A stretch of 52,937 nt of DNA from an uncultured Lachnospiraceae bacterium. Lineage in GTDB: Bacteria > Bacillota > Clostridia > Lachnospirales > Lachnospiraceae. The position numbers were made by a program, and so were the translations under genes. Below are positions 43,957 through 52,621 of the stretch, piece after piece. Below the pieces are notes generated by a model. That model saw only the letters and a program-made list of their open reading frames with translations, was not told the DNA's origin and did no database searches. The DNA is taken from positions 1 to 52,937 of the forward strand of contig CATJTQ010000068.1 in NCBI GenBank assembly GCA_949743325.1. Direction: 5' to 3'. How positions within the stretch are numbered: position 1 is the stretch's first letter; the number at the start of each line of letters is the position of its first letter.

Positions 43957-46419
43957 ATGAGAAAGAAACTTGCGGTTGTACTAAGTGCAATTATGGCAAT
44001 AGGGGTTTTGAGCTCTGTTTCTGTTCCTGCTGTAACAACAGTAACAGCGGCTGAGGAGCAGAATAGTGAATTTTCAAATCCTGTGTATAATGCTGAATCA
44101 GACATTACAGATTATGATTATGCTTATTTTGGGTTATATCCAAAATCTGAAGTGTCTGGAAGCGCGCTCACGGATGAAATTAAAAATGCAGAGTATAATG
44201 ATGATGAAATTGCAGAAGTAGACGGAGTAAAGTATATCCGAATGAAGCAGGCTAACGCTACAGCAAATGCGTCAGGCAATGGCGCTCTCAGAGGTCTTAC
44301 ATACACTGAAGAAGCTTTTTATAAGTGGGAAGACAGCAGAACTTACCATTATTTTAAGTATGAGCCTATTCGCTGGCGTGTCCTTGAGGTGAGTGGAGAT
44401 TCACTGTTCCTTATGGCAGATAATGCAATTGATTGTCAAAGGTATTCGACAAATTCAGAGCGATATACATGGTCTGATTGCCCTATGCGTGTATGGCTTA
44501 ACAGTTATTCTTTTACAGCGGCAAATGGTTACACTGCAGCAGGCGGCGGATTTATGAATAATGCGTTTACTAAGGAAGAACAGAATGATATAGTAGAGAG
44601 CGATATCCATACTGAGGATAATACACTTTGGGGAGGTAATATTCCTGGAGGAGTTGATGTTAAAGATAAAATATTCCTTTTGTCTATAGCAGATACTTTA
44701 AATGATAAGTATGGTTTTTCATCAGATGCGATGAAACTGGATGCGGCAAAGAGACTCCAGCCTACAGACTATGCATTTGCTATGGGAACATGGCTTGGTA
44801 CATACAATGATTACTATGGTAACTGCTGGTGGATGCTTCGTACTTCAGGCGACTATTCACAGAAGATGGCGTTGATTTACCGTACAGGACAAGTTTATAA
44901 GGAAGGTTATTATGTAAATACACCTTACTATGGTGTTGTTCCTGCTCTTCGTGTCAAGGCTGATTCGGAATATGTTATGACAGAAGAAGAATATAAAGAA
45001 AAATATCCAGATGTAAATCCTAATCCTGTACCAGATGTTGTTTATGGTGATTTAGACAACAGCGGAGCAGTAGATTTGAAAGATGCAACTTTATCATTAA
45101 AATTTGCACTTAATATTGAATCTTCAGAAGATGAAAAAGTGTTAAAAGCTGCAGATGTTGATGGAAATGGATCATTAAATCTTGATGATGCAACACTGAT
45201 ACTTAAGTTTGCTTTAAATATTATAAATGAGTTCCCTGTTCAGGAAAAGCAGGCTGATAAATCGGTTGTTGAGCAGGCTGTTGAGAGAGCGAAGAGTAAA
45301 GCTGAATCGAAGACAGTTTCTGCTAAAGAAGTGAAAACATATGAAAAATATAATGCATCAGGCAAAATTTGGCTTGCAGCAGACTCAATTGCCGCACAGC
45401 ATGATAATGCTACTAACCTTGCAGCTAGTTCCCTTACTGTAAAGACAAGGGATACATTAGGCTGGGGTGTTGTTATGAGGAGATATTTAGATTCGGCAAA
45501 TTATTCTAGATTTGAAGAGGGAGAATCAGTAACAACTCCGTTTTCAGAGCCAGCATATGCTTCAGCTAATGTTGTTAATAATACAGCGCTTTCTAGCAGA
45601 AGCAGCAAGAGCTTTACTGATGAGAAAAACTATGATGTTATAAAGGAGCAGATTGGTAAGGGAGATTATCTGTTAATTTCATTTGGTCATAACGATGAAT
45701 ATCCACAGGTAGAGAGATATACAGATCCATATGGTGCTTCAACAACAGAGGGATCATATAAGTGGTACTTGAAAACTAAATTTATTGATCCTGCATTGGA
45801 AGCAGGTGCAACACCGGTTCTTATCTCTTCTGTAGTTAAGAGAAATTATATTGACGGTGAGTACCAGCCGCAGTTCCATGAAGTGTATGCTACAGCGATG
45901 AAGGAACTTTCAGAAGAATATGCAGAGGCAGGCGTAACTGTTCCATATATTGACTTGCATCATAAAATGGATGAGTTATATAAAACTCTTTCAGATGATG
46001 AAAGTAAACTGTTGCATGCATCATATGACGTCGCAGAGTTTAATGATGGCGGTAAGGACAAGATTGTTGATTTATTAGGTGTAACAGCAGATAATGACGC
46101 AGACAGAGAGGCAGAAGCAAGAGCAAAATTAAAACTTTTATCAGTAGATGAAGTTAATGATCTGATTGCTCAGGCGGCAGAAGATGTAAACTCAAATGGT
46201 GTAAGTTATATTAACAGTGAAGCATCTGGAAACTATATGGATAATGTTCATTTCACATATGCAGGAACTAAATATGCTCTTAAATATATATTAGAGGGAA
46301 TTAAAGATGCAGGTTTAGACTTGTATACAATAGTTGACGAGGAAGCTGTAAAGACATTAGATGAAATAGAACTTACAGAAGGATTTAAGGAATCAGAGCT
46401 TTATTTCAGCGGACAGTAA
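43957..46419 (+). CDS. Secreted DUF6273-dockerin-SGNH esterase (rhamnogalacturonan acetylesterase type)
   Basis: An 820-residue exported enzyme. Order: signal peptide (1-31), a DUF6273-like domain (about 125-335, FKYEPIRWRVLE and WWMLRTSGDYS), a type I dockerin with two complete calcium loops (365-376 DLDNSGAVDLKD; 400-411 DVDGNGSLNLDD), and a C-terminal SGNH hydrolase. In the last, Ser477 (WLAADSIAAQH), Asn579 (FGHND) and Asp762/His765 (MDNVHF) form the catalytic set of rhamnogalacturonan acetylesterases (CE12). It would remove acetyl groups from pectin. AGGAGGA (43944-43950) sets ATG 43957. Having the dockerin in the middle is unusual. Cohesin partners are not in the window. Confidence 0.85.
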   Translation: MRKKLAVVLSAIMAIGVLSSVSVPAVTTVTAAEEQNSEFSNPVYNAESDITDYDYAYFGLYPKSEVSGSALTDEIKNAEYNDDEIAEVDGVKYIRMKQANATANASGNGALRGLTYTEEAFYKWEDSRTYHYFKYEPIRWRVLEVSGDSLFLMADNAIDCQRYSTNSERYTWSDCPMRVWLNSYSFTAANGYTAAGGGFMNNAFTKEEQNDIVESDIHTEDNTLWGGNIPGGVDVKDKIFLLSIADTLNDKYGFSSDAMKLDAAKRLQPTDYAFAMGTWLGTYNDYYGNCWWMLRTSGDYSQKMALIYRTGQVYKEGYYVNTPYYGVVPALRVKADSEYVMTEEEYKEKYPDVNPNPVPDVVYGDLDNSGAVDLKDATLSLKFALNIESSEDEKVLKAADVDGNGSLNLDDATLILKFALNIINEFPVQEKQADKSVVEQAVERAKSKAESKTVSAKEVKTYEKYNASGKIWLAADSIAAQHDNATNLAASSLTVKTRDTLGWGVVMRRYLDSANYSRFEEGESVTTPFSEPAYASANVVNNTALSSRSSKSFTDEKNYDVIKEQIGKGDYLLISFGHNDEYPQVERYTDPYGASTTEGSYKWYLKTKFIDPALEAGATPVLISSVVKRNYIDGEYQPQFHEVYATAMKELSEEYAEAGVTVPYIDLHHKMDELYKTLSDDESKLLHASYDVAEFNDGGKDKIVDLLGVTADNDADREAEARAKLKLLSVDEVNDLIAQAAEDVNSNGVSYINSEASGNYMDNVHFTYAGTKYALKYILEGIKDAGLDLYTIVDEEAVKTLDEIELTEGFKESELYFSGQ

Positions 46420-46536
46420 AGATAATGGCCATGTTTTCATGGATATTAATAGAATGCTGAGAGGTTAGCGATTCATTCTCGCTAAGTGTAAGTGGCGGGA
46501 TATTGATTTTTCCTTGAATTAGTATTATTAGATAAT

Positions 46537-46578
46537 AAAACAGCAGCCACATATTATAACTTATGTGGCTGCTGTTTT
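46537..46578. terminator. Bidirectional terminator between the esterase and AraC genes
   Basis: A perfect 17-bp inverted repeat (46537-46553 and 46562-46578) with A and T runs at its outer ends, placed between convergent genes. Confidence 0.92.
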
Positions 46579-46598
46579 ATATTACAATAACAGAAATA

Positions 46599-47465
46599 TT
46601 ATTCATTTAACTTATGGCTTTTTCGGTAATCTCTTGGAGTTTCTCCTGTAATCTTCTTAAATAATTTAGAAAAATAGAATGAATCATGTACTCCGACAGA
46701 TGTAGAGATTTCATGCATTGGCATATCTGTTTCTGTAAGAAGACTTTTTGCGTTTTGTATGCGAACCATGTTAGTGTATTCTGGAATTGTCATATGCAGT
46801 TCGTTTTTAAATATTCGTGACAGATAGGAACGACTGTAATTTACATGTTTGCATAACATTTCTACATTTATGTCAAGATAGTAGTTTTGTTCTATAAATC
46901 GTATTGCTTTCCAGACACAAGGGTCCTGGTTTGACATATAGTGTCTGTTTTTTTGGTTTTTAGCTATTTGTCTAAGATAGGCAAACAGTATATATAGCTG
47001 TCCGGTTGCACACAGCCTGTCTACATCATCAGTATCACCAAGAGAATTTATAAGTGTCTGTAAAGTTCTTTGTATAGAATGGGTCATAGAATTAGTAAGA
47101 ATATAGTTGTCTGGTGACAGGCCAACTTCTTTGATTAGTGTTGGGCATATTGTTCCGTTAAATGATACCCACATAAGTTCCCAGGGATCTTCCGGGTCTG
47201 CATAGTAGTGATGTTTGTCTTTTGGAAAAAGGATTACAATATCACCCTGGCTGATTGTCATAAGCGGATTATCTCCTTGCTTTAGGTAGCCTTTACCACT
47301 GATGACAAAAAGAAGTTTATATGTGTCTAATACTCTTGGGCCAATCATATGTTCTGCATCGCAGTAACGGTGCCCCGCCCATGTTATATATATTGATGAT
47401 TTAAGGAATTCTTCAGAAGGAGTATGAAAATACTGAATCAAAGAATTAGTCTGTTCTGATAACAT
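46599..47465 (-). CDS. AraC-family transcriptional regulator with cupin domain
   Basis: A 288-residue regulator. An N-terminal cupin-like sensor (about 30-130, GKGYLKQGDNPLMTISQGD) is followed by a C-terminal double helix-turn-helix (NVEMLCKHVNYSRSYLSRIF; HEISTSVGVHDSFYFSKLFK, ending in GETPRDYRK). Members commonly sense sugars and activate glycan-use genes. Convergent with the pectin-type esterase gene, so the target may lie elsewhere, possibly the GH42 locus; this is inference. AGGAGG on the minus strand sits just before ATG 47465. Confidence 0.92.
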   Translation of the reverse strand: MLSEQTNSLIQYFHTPSEEFLKSSIYITWAGHRYCDAEHMIGPRVLDTYKLLFVISGKGYLKQGDNPLMTISQGDIVILFPKDKHHYYADPEDPWELMWVSFNGTICPTLIKEVGLSPDNYILTNSMTHSIQRTLQTLINSLGDTDDVDRLCATGQLYILFAYLRQIAKNQKNRHYMSNQDPCVWKAIRFIEQNYYLDINVEMLCKHVNYSRSYLSRIFKNELHMTIPEYTNMVRIQNAKSLLTETDMPMHEISTSVGVHDSFYFSKLFKKITGETPRDYRKSHKLNE

Positions 47466-47865
47466 AATTAAGCCTCCTGGAAAGTATTTATTCCCATAAA
47501 TAAAAAGCCAAATGGAGGTTGTTACATGGGCATTTGGCAGCTAATGAGAGGTTAAGTGTAAATAATTAAAACTTGTAATAATATACTATAAACTATTTAA
47601 AACATAAAATGTATTTTAGCATATTTTTAAGAAAATACAATAGTCTTTTTAAGAGTATAAATAAATAAAGTATAAAGTTGATAAAAAATATATTAAAATG
47701 TTTTTTGGTAAATCATCATTAAAAAGCTGTTTACACATAAAAAGTGTTGCTTACAACAAAAAAACGATCAAAGGACTGGTATAGCAGTTAATAGTATTAT
47801 ATTATAGAAATAAAAAGATTTATTGGATTCATATGTGGTTATGTATTGTTATAAGAGGATTTAAT
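47466..47865. other. AT-rich intergenic region with GTTTACA-type boxes
   Basis: 400 bp without a gene. An inverted repeat GCCAAATG/CATTTGGC (47507-47514 and 47531-47538) lies before the AraC gene and may be its operator. At 47729-47749 a box GTTTACACATAAAAAGTGTTG is followed by a degenerate one (47750-47770, CTTACAACAAAAAAACG). These resemble the tandem boxes at 52530-52570. ATATTAAAATGTTTT at about 47689 also recurs near 52573. The rest shows nothing I can name. Confidence 0.5.
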
Positions 47866-48104
47866 AAAAGACAACGACTGAGAAATATTTAAATACACTT
47901 GCAGATACATATAAGTATATATTGTATAATGAAAATATAATAAAAGTATATGGGAATTTCTGAGAGCGCAGAAGAGAAATTTTGATATGCAGATATAATA
48001 ATTGAAAAGGGGGGATTATTAAATATCGTGTGAGTTTAAAATGTAAATAACTTAACAGTGACATGGTTTATACCGATGTCGTACATGTAGAAGCGGAGGG
48101 ATAG
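47866..48104 (+). pseudogene. Decayed copy of the PepSY-like secreted protein gene
   Basis: Two blocks match the intact gene at 50715-51470. Positions about 47866-47955 correspond to about 51050-51140 (shared CACTTGCAGATACATATAAG-like stretch). Positions about 47980-48104 correspond to about 51345-51470, including TTAAATATCGTG and the end GAAGCGGAGGGATAG. About 200 bp between the blocks is missing, the 5' half is absent, and the frame is broken, so no protein is made. Its stop lies 3 bp before the next gene, exactly as in the intact copy, so the pair was duplicated as a unit. Confidence 0.8.
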
Positions 48105-48107
48105 CAT

Positions 48108-49028
48108 ATGAAAATAAAGAAAATAGCAGTTTATTTAATAATGGCATTAGTAATCTGTTTAAATATCAATTGTGTATGTAATGCTGATGATAGATATGAT
48201 ATAAGAGAGACGCAAGAGTTTACAGATTCTGAGGGAAATAAATATAAATTATCAGTTCAAAATGAAGACTTTTATATTATGGCACCTGAAAAAGATATAA
48301 TAATAAAAGAAATAATAATACCAGAGGGTTTAAAGTACGGATTAATAAGTTATACAAGAGCTGAAAAAATATACATTCCGTCTACAGCTGAAGACGTATC
48401 TTTTTCTCTTAATGCAGCCGATGAAATTATAATAGATGAAGATAATAAAGTTTATTGTTCTGTTGATGGGGTTGTATATAGCAATGATATGAAAGAATTG
48501 CTTGGCTATCCTCAATATAAAAAAGATAAAGTTTATAAAGCTCCTGATTCAGTTGAACAGTTAGTTATTGCTTGGATGCTTAGGGAACCAGAGTATTTGC
48601 AGGGATTTGTTTTTCCAAAATCTTTAAAAGAATTTAATTGGTCTAGTATGTCGATGGATGTTAATTTTTATATTCCGTCAGATGCTGATGGTTTTTCAGA
48701 ATATGGATGGGATGGCTATGTGTCTCATTTAAAAGATTATTATAATTATGATAACCCTAAAATAGTATACACAGAAACGGACAGTCCATATATGGAAAGA
48801 TATAATAGCGAAAGTATCTGGCTGCCTGTAACGGGAGACGAAAATTATAATTTACGTCATGCAGTTATGGCGCTTAAGATGAGTCTTGGAATTTATGATA
48901 CCCAAATAGACTTAAGGGAATATGCCAATACAGAAAACAGCAGATTGCTGTTTGATGAGAATGGTAATGGAGAAGTTGATTTGGACGATGCTAAAGTTGT
49001 CTTAAGTAAGGCTCTGGGAATTAAGTAA
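48108..49028 (+). CDS. Secreted BspA-like LRR and half-dockerin protein, copy 1
   Basis: A 306-residue exported protein. A signal peptide (1-26, cut before ADDR) leads a region resembling a degenerate BspA-type leucine-rich repeat (IIIDEDNKVYCSVDGVVYSN, then LLGYPQYKKDKVYKAPDSVE). The C-terminus is dockerin-like: the first helix lacks its calcium loop (NYNLRHAVMALKMSLGI), the second loop is intact (DENGNGEVDLDD, residues 283-294). It is nearly identical to the protein at 51474-52400 from residue 95 on. The ribosome-binding site GCGGAGGGATAG overlaps the stop of the decayed upstream gene. Binding to a surface partner is inferred. Confidence 0.78.
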   Translation: MKIKKIAVYLIMALVICLNINCVCNADDRYDIRETQEFTDSEGNKYKLSVQNEDFYIMAPEKDIIIKEIIIPEGLKYGLISYTRAEKIYIPSTAEDVSFSLNAADEIIIDEDNKVYCSVDGVVYSNDMKELLGYPQYKKDKVYKAPDSVEQLVIAWMLREPEYLQGFVFPKSLKEFNWSSMSMDVNFYIPSDADGFSEYGWDGYVSHLKDYYNYDNPKIVYTETDSPYMERYNSESIWLPVTGDENYNLRHAVMALKMSLGIYDTQIDLREYANTENSRLLFDENGNGEVDLDDAKVVLSKALGIK

Positions 49029-49105
49029 ATAAGGCGGAATAGAATTTAAGTTTATTTTGTTGGTATAAATATTAATCATTTGCGAAGATGATAGTGAAAT
49101 GCGTC

Positions 49106-49135
49106 AACAACTCTTTTGTTTTAGGCAGAGTTGTT
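49106..49135. other. Hairpin between the LRR and lectin genes
   Basis: AACAACTCT/AGAGTTGTT (49106-49114 and 49127-49135), perfect 9-bp stem with a 12-nt loop. It is followed by A and not T residues, so it does not look like a forward terminator. It may be a weak terminator or a regulatory hairpin. Confidence 0.45.
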
Positions 49136-49191
49136 AAAAAAATATTTTAGAGAAAGCGAAATTTTTGATTATGAGGGAAGGAGAAATATAT

Positions 49192-50703
49192 ATGAGGAAA
49201 AAACAAAAATTTTTAGTTGTTTATGTAGTTTTACTTTTAATTATTAATAGTGTTGTGTGTTATGCAGATACAACAGTAAAGGGCGGATATTACAGATTGA
49301 GGAATTATGCTTCTGGAATGTATTTAAATTGGAATAATAACAGTAATCTTGTTCAAAAGAGCTTTCCTTCATACTTGTTGCCACAGTCTTTTTTAATTAC
49401 TAGTACAGAAGGATATAAGAATAGCTATACAATTCATCCTAAAACTTCGTCATATTACGGGCTGGCGGCAGATTATACATTGCAGACAGTTAAGGTGACA
49501 GATTCTTATTTTGAAAATAATTATCTGTGGAATCTTAATTATGCTAATAACGGAGCATTTACAATATCATCTAAACCGTACGGTACATATATGGGCGTAG
49601 GAGATACCAGTATTTCAAAAAACGGCGCGCAAATTTATCATTCAAGCATGGGTAAATTGGGATCTGAGAAATGGTATCTTGAAAAAAATATAGAGGATGG
49701 AGTATATTTTATTAAAAATAAATCTACCGGAATGTATTTATCAGCAGAAGGCAGCGGACTGGCTTTGACGGATCAGAAAGGAGCAAAACAACAATTTAAA
49801 ATCAGGTCTTATTCAGATGGATATTCGGATATAATGTTTTATTATAATCCAAGTTATAGTATATCAGTTGCCGGCTGAGATAAGGGTCAAGACAATGAAA
49901 ATGCATCCGTGAGGCTGGAAGTGGGACAAAGTTCAGAGGGGCAGATGTGGCGTTTTTTAGTAAATAAAAATGGTTCTTATCGTATAATGTCCCAATTGTC
50001 TGACTGCAGGAAATGTATAACTGTTAAAAATAATGCACTGTATTCCTGTACATATAATGACAGCGGAATAAATAATGAATGGGAATTGGAACAAGTAAGT
50101 TCGGATAGTAATAATAAAAAAGTTTGTTTAATTGCAGGAAGAGATGCATTAAAAGATAGTGTGTATAATCGACCAGGGATTTTACCTATAGTTGCGGGAT
50201 ATTATAGAAGTCAAAATTCGTCGGCAGAAGTATTGACAGTAAATTCGTTTAATGGAGATTCAATGCTAAATGCTATGAAAAAGTATAATATTGTATCTAT
50301 AAGTACACATGGTAATACACAAGCTTTGGCAGGATATGATAGTAGTGGGAAATCTACAGAAGGATTGACAAGTGGAAATATAAATAATAGGTGTAAAGAC
50401 GGAGAGTTAAGTAATCTGAAAATTTGCTTGTTATCAGGTTGTTATACTGCTAAGGGAAAAGGTTCAATAACAGAAACTGTTTATAATAAAGGTGCGCAAT
50501 GCGCAGTGGGATTTACTGATGAAATATATATTCCAAATGCTATTGAATGGGATAAGGCGTTTAATGAAATTATAGCAAAAGGAGGCAATGTTGAACTGGC
50601 GTTTTCTTATGCGGACTGGCAGGTAATAAATGAGTATGGTGAACCGGGAAAAACTGACAGTTATGAAGCTTTTGGTGATACAACAGTAGTATATGGTGAC
50701 TAG
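49192..50703 (+). pseudogene. Secreted ricin-lectin plus CHAT/caspase-like protein, interrupted by in-frame TGA
   Basis: Two open frames in the same reading frame (49192-49878, then on to 50703) form one 503-residue protein broken only by TGA at 49876-49878 (codon 229). A signal peptide (1-26) is followed by a ricin-type beta-trefoil region, which continues across the stop (YSISVAG, stop, DKGQDNENASVRLEVG); a Trp codon, TGG, is the likely original. From residue about 310 a caspase/CHAT-like domain follows, with His373 in VSISTHGN and Cys417 in LLSGCYTA, the His-Cys dyad pattern. AAGGAG at 49178-49183 sets ATG 49192. As it stands only the lectin part would be made, unless TGA is read through. 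Confidence 0.75.
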
Positions 50704-50714
50704 GAGGGGATGTT

Positions 50715-51470
50715 ATGAATAATAGTAAATTAAAGAAGATTATACCTTTATTTTTAGCGGTTTTTACATTGACAGGGATTGGTTTTAAAATAACTTATGA
50801 TTCTAAAAGCGAGAGTGTATATGCGGAAACAATTTTTCAGTCAAAGATTGCTTCAGAAACAGAAGAGTTGCAAAAGATAATGGGTGTTGAAAGCAGCGAG
50901 TTAGAAGTAAACCAACAACTATCATCAGAAGAAAATGTAGTATATGAAGATAAAGATAATAATTTATATGAAGTACAAGATGAAGAAATAACAAGTTTTT
51001 TCAGTATGGAAGAAGACGCTAATAGTCCAGAGCTATCAGAGGAACAGATAAAGGCAATGGCAGAGGAATATTTGGATACGCTTGCAAAAGCGGATAAGTA
51101 TGTACTGTATAATGAAAAATATAATAAATATACTGAAACATACAGATATTATTATTACTATTATTTAGGCGAATATAAAACAACAGATGTGGTATATATT
51201 GAAATAGATAAAAATGGTAATATTAAATCGTTTGCTAAACCACAGGAAGGCGTATTTGAAAATGTTAATATAAAATTACTGTCAAAAGAAGAAATTGAAA
51301 CAAGGGCGTTAGAAAATACATATTATAACAGAGAAGCATTTAATATACATGTAACGGATATAATAATAGAAAAGGAGGAGAGTGTTAAATATCGTGTAAG
51401 TTTAGAATGTAAAGAGCTTAATAGTGATATGGTTTATACTGATGTTGTATATGTAAAAGCGGAGGGATAG
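50715..51470 (+). CDS. Secreted acidic protein, PepSY/YcdB-like (function unknown)
   Basis: A 251-residue exported protein. An N-terminal signal or anchor (IIPLFLAVFTLTGIGFKITY) is followed by a low-complexity acidic region. Then come two alpha-beta units like those of PepSY/YcdB propeptide domains (ELSEEQIKAMAEEYLDTLAK, then a tyrosine-rich strand and DVVYIEIDKNGNIKSF). Such domains often inhibit or chaperone proteases, which is suggestive next to the CHAT-like gene 11 bp upstream; this is inference. The downstream LRR/half-dockerin gene starts 3 bp after its stop. A decayed copy is at 47866-48104. Confidence 0.7.
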   Translation: MNNSKLKKIIPLFLAVFTLTGIGFKITYDSKSESVYAETIFQSKIASETEELQKIMGVESSELEVNQQLSSEENVVYEDKDNNLYEVQDEEITSFFSMEEDANSPELSEEQIKAMAEEYLDTLAKADKYVLYNEKYNKYTETYRYYYYYYLGEYKTTDVVYIEIDKNGNIKSFAKPQEGVFENVNIKLLSKEEIETRALENTYYNREAFNIHVTDIIIEKEESVKYRVSLECKELNSDMVYTDVVYVKAEG

Positions 51471-51473
51471 CAT

Positions 51474-52400
51474 ATGAAAATAAAGAAAATAATGGTTTAT
51501 TTAATAATGACATTAGTAGTTTGTTTAAATATCAATTGCGTATGTAATGCAGATGATAGACCTGATATAGGAGAGACGCAGGTGTTTACAGATTCTGCGG
51601 GAAATAAATATAAAGTATGGACTATCGATGGCTATTTTTTTATTGATGCGGTTAAAAGAGACGTAATACTAAAAGAGGTAATAATACCGGATGGTTTAAT
51701 GAAAGGATTTATAGATAATACTAGAGCTGAAAAGATATATATTCCAGCTACAGCCGAAAGCATAACTTTTTCATTTAATGCAGCTGATGAAATAATAATA
51801 GATGAAAACAATAAAGTTTATTGTTCTGTTGATGGGGTTGTATATAGCAGTGATATGAAGAAATTAGTTGGTTATCCAAGATATAAAAAAGATAAAGTTT
51901 ATAAAGCTTCTGATTCAGTTGAACAGTTAGTTATTGATTGGATGCTTAGAGAACCGGAGTATTTGCAGGGATTTGTTTTTCCAAAATCTTTAAAAGAATT
52001 TAATTGGTTTTGTATGTCAATGGATGTTAATTTTTATATTCCGTCAGATGCTGATGGCTTTTCAGAATATGGATGGGAAAGTTATGTGTCTAATTTAAAA
52101 TATTATTATAATTATGATAACCCTAAAATAGTATACACAGAAACAGACAGTCCATATATGGAAAGATATAATAGTGAAAGTATGTGGCTGCCTGTAACAG
52201 GAGATGAAAATTATAATTTACGTCATGCAGTTATGGCGCTTAAGATGAGTCTGGGAATTTATGATACCCAAATAGACTTAAGGGAATATGCCAATACAGG
52301 AAACAGCAGGTTGCTGTTTGATGAGAATGGTAATGGAAAAGTTGATTTGGATGACGCTAAAGTTGTATTATGTAAGGCGCTGGGAATTAATAGTAATTAA
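51474..52400 (+). CDS. Secreted BspA-like LRR and half-dockerin protein, copy 2
   Basis: A 308-residue paralogue of the protein at 48108-49028. Signal peptide and the C-terminal 210 residues are almost the same; residues about 27-95 have diverged (for example VWTIDGYFFIDAVKRDVILK). The dockerin-like calcium loop DENGNGKVDLDD is kept. ATG 51474 follows the preceding stop by 3 bp and uses GCGGAGGGATAG as its site, so translation is probably coupled. It is the last gene of a secreted-protein operon beginning at 49192. Confidence 0.78.
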   Translation: MKIKKIMVYLIMTLVVCLNINCVCNADDRPDIGETQVFTDSAGNKYKVWTIDGYFFIDAVKRDVILKEVIIPDGLMKGFIDNTRAEKIYIPATAESITFSFNAADEIIIDENNKVYCSVDGVVYSSDMKKLVGYPRYKKDKVYKASDSVEQLVIDWMLREPEYLQGFVFPKSLKEFNWFCMSMDVNFYIPSDADGFSEYGWESYVSNLKYYYNYDNPKIVYTETDSPYMERYNSESMWLPVTGDENYNLRHAVMALKMSLGIYDTQIDLREYANTGNSRLLFDENGNGKVDLDDAKVVLCKALGINSN

Positions 52401-52510
52401 TTGTTATAAAAGAATCTGGCATTGATATTTGATAAATGCCTCTAGAGTCCAATTCCTCACAGTTTGCTGTGCTTTCATATAGACATAAGTATCGTTGAGG
52501 TGATAAAAGT

Positions 52511-52576
52511 GTTTACAAAAATCAATACTGTTTACACAAAAAGAGTGCAGTTTACACAAAAAAGAGTGCATATACT
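52511..52576 (+). promoter_or_regulatory. Tandem GTTTACA boxes and -10 of the last gene
   Basis: GTTTACACAAAAAGAGTGCA (52530-52549) is followed directly by a 21-bp near copy with one extra A (52550-52570), and a partial copy GTTTACA starts at 52511. TATACT (52571-52576) touches the last box. The 20-21-bp period puts all boxes on one face of the helix, as for an activator binding next to the polymerase site. A related box is at 47729. Confidence 0.6.
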
Positions 52577-52621
52577 AAAATGTTTTGATATGTTTAAATA
52601 AAAAAGGAGGGGATAATAAAA

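Noticed and set aside
49876-49878. TGA as selenocysteine or as a Trp codon in a changed code
   Set aside because: TGA ends several intact genes here (GntR, LrgA-type), so the code is standard. The position is a variable lectin residue, and no clear SECIS-like hairpin follows. A nonsense change or error is simpler.
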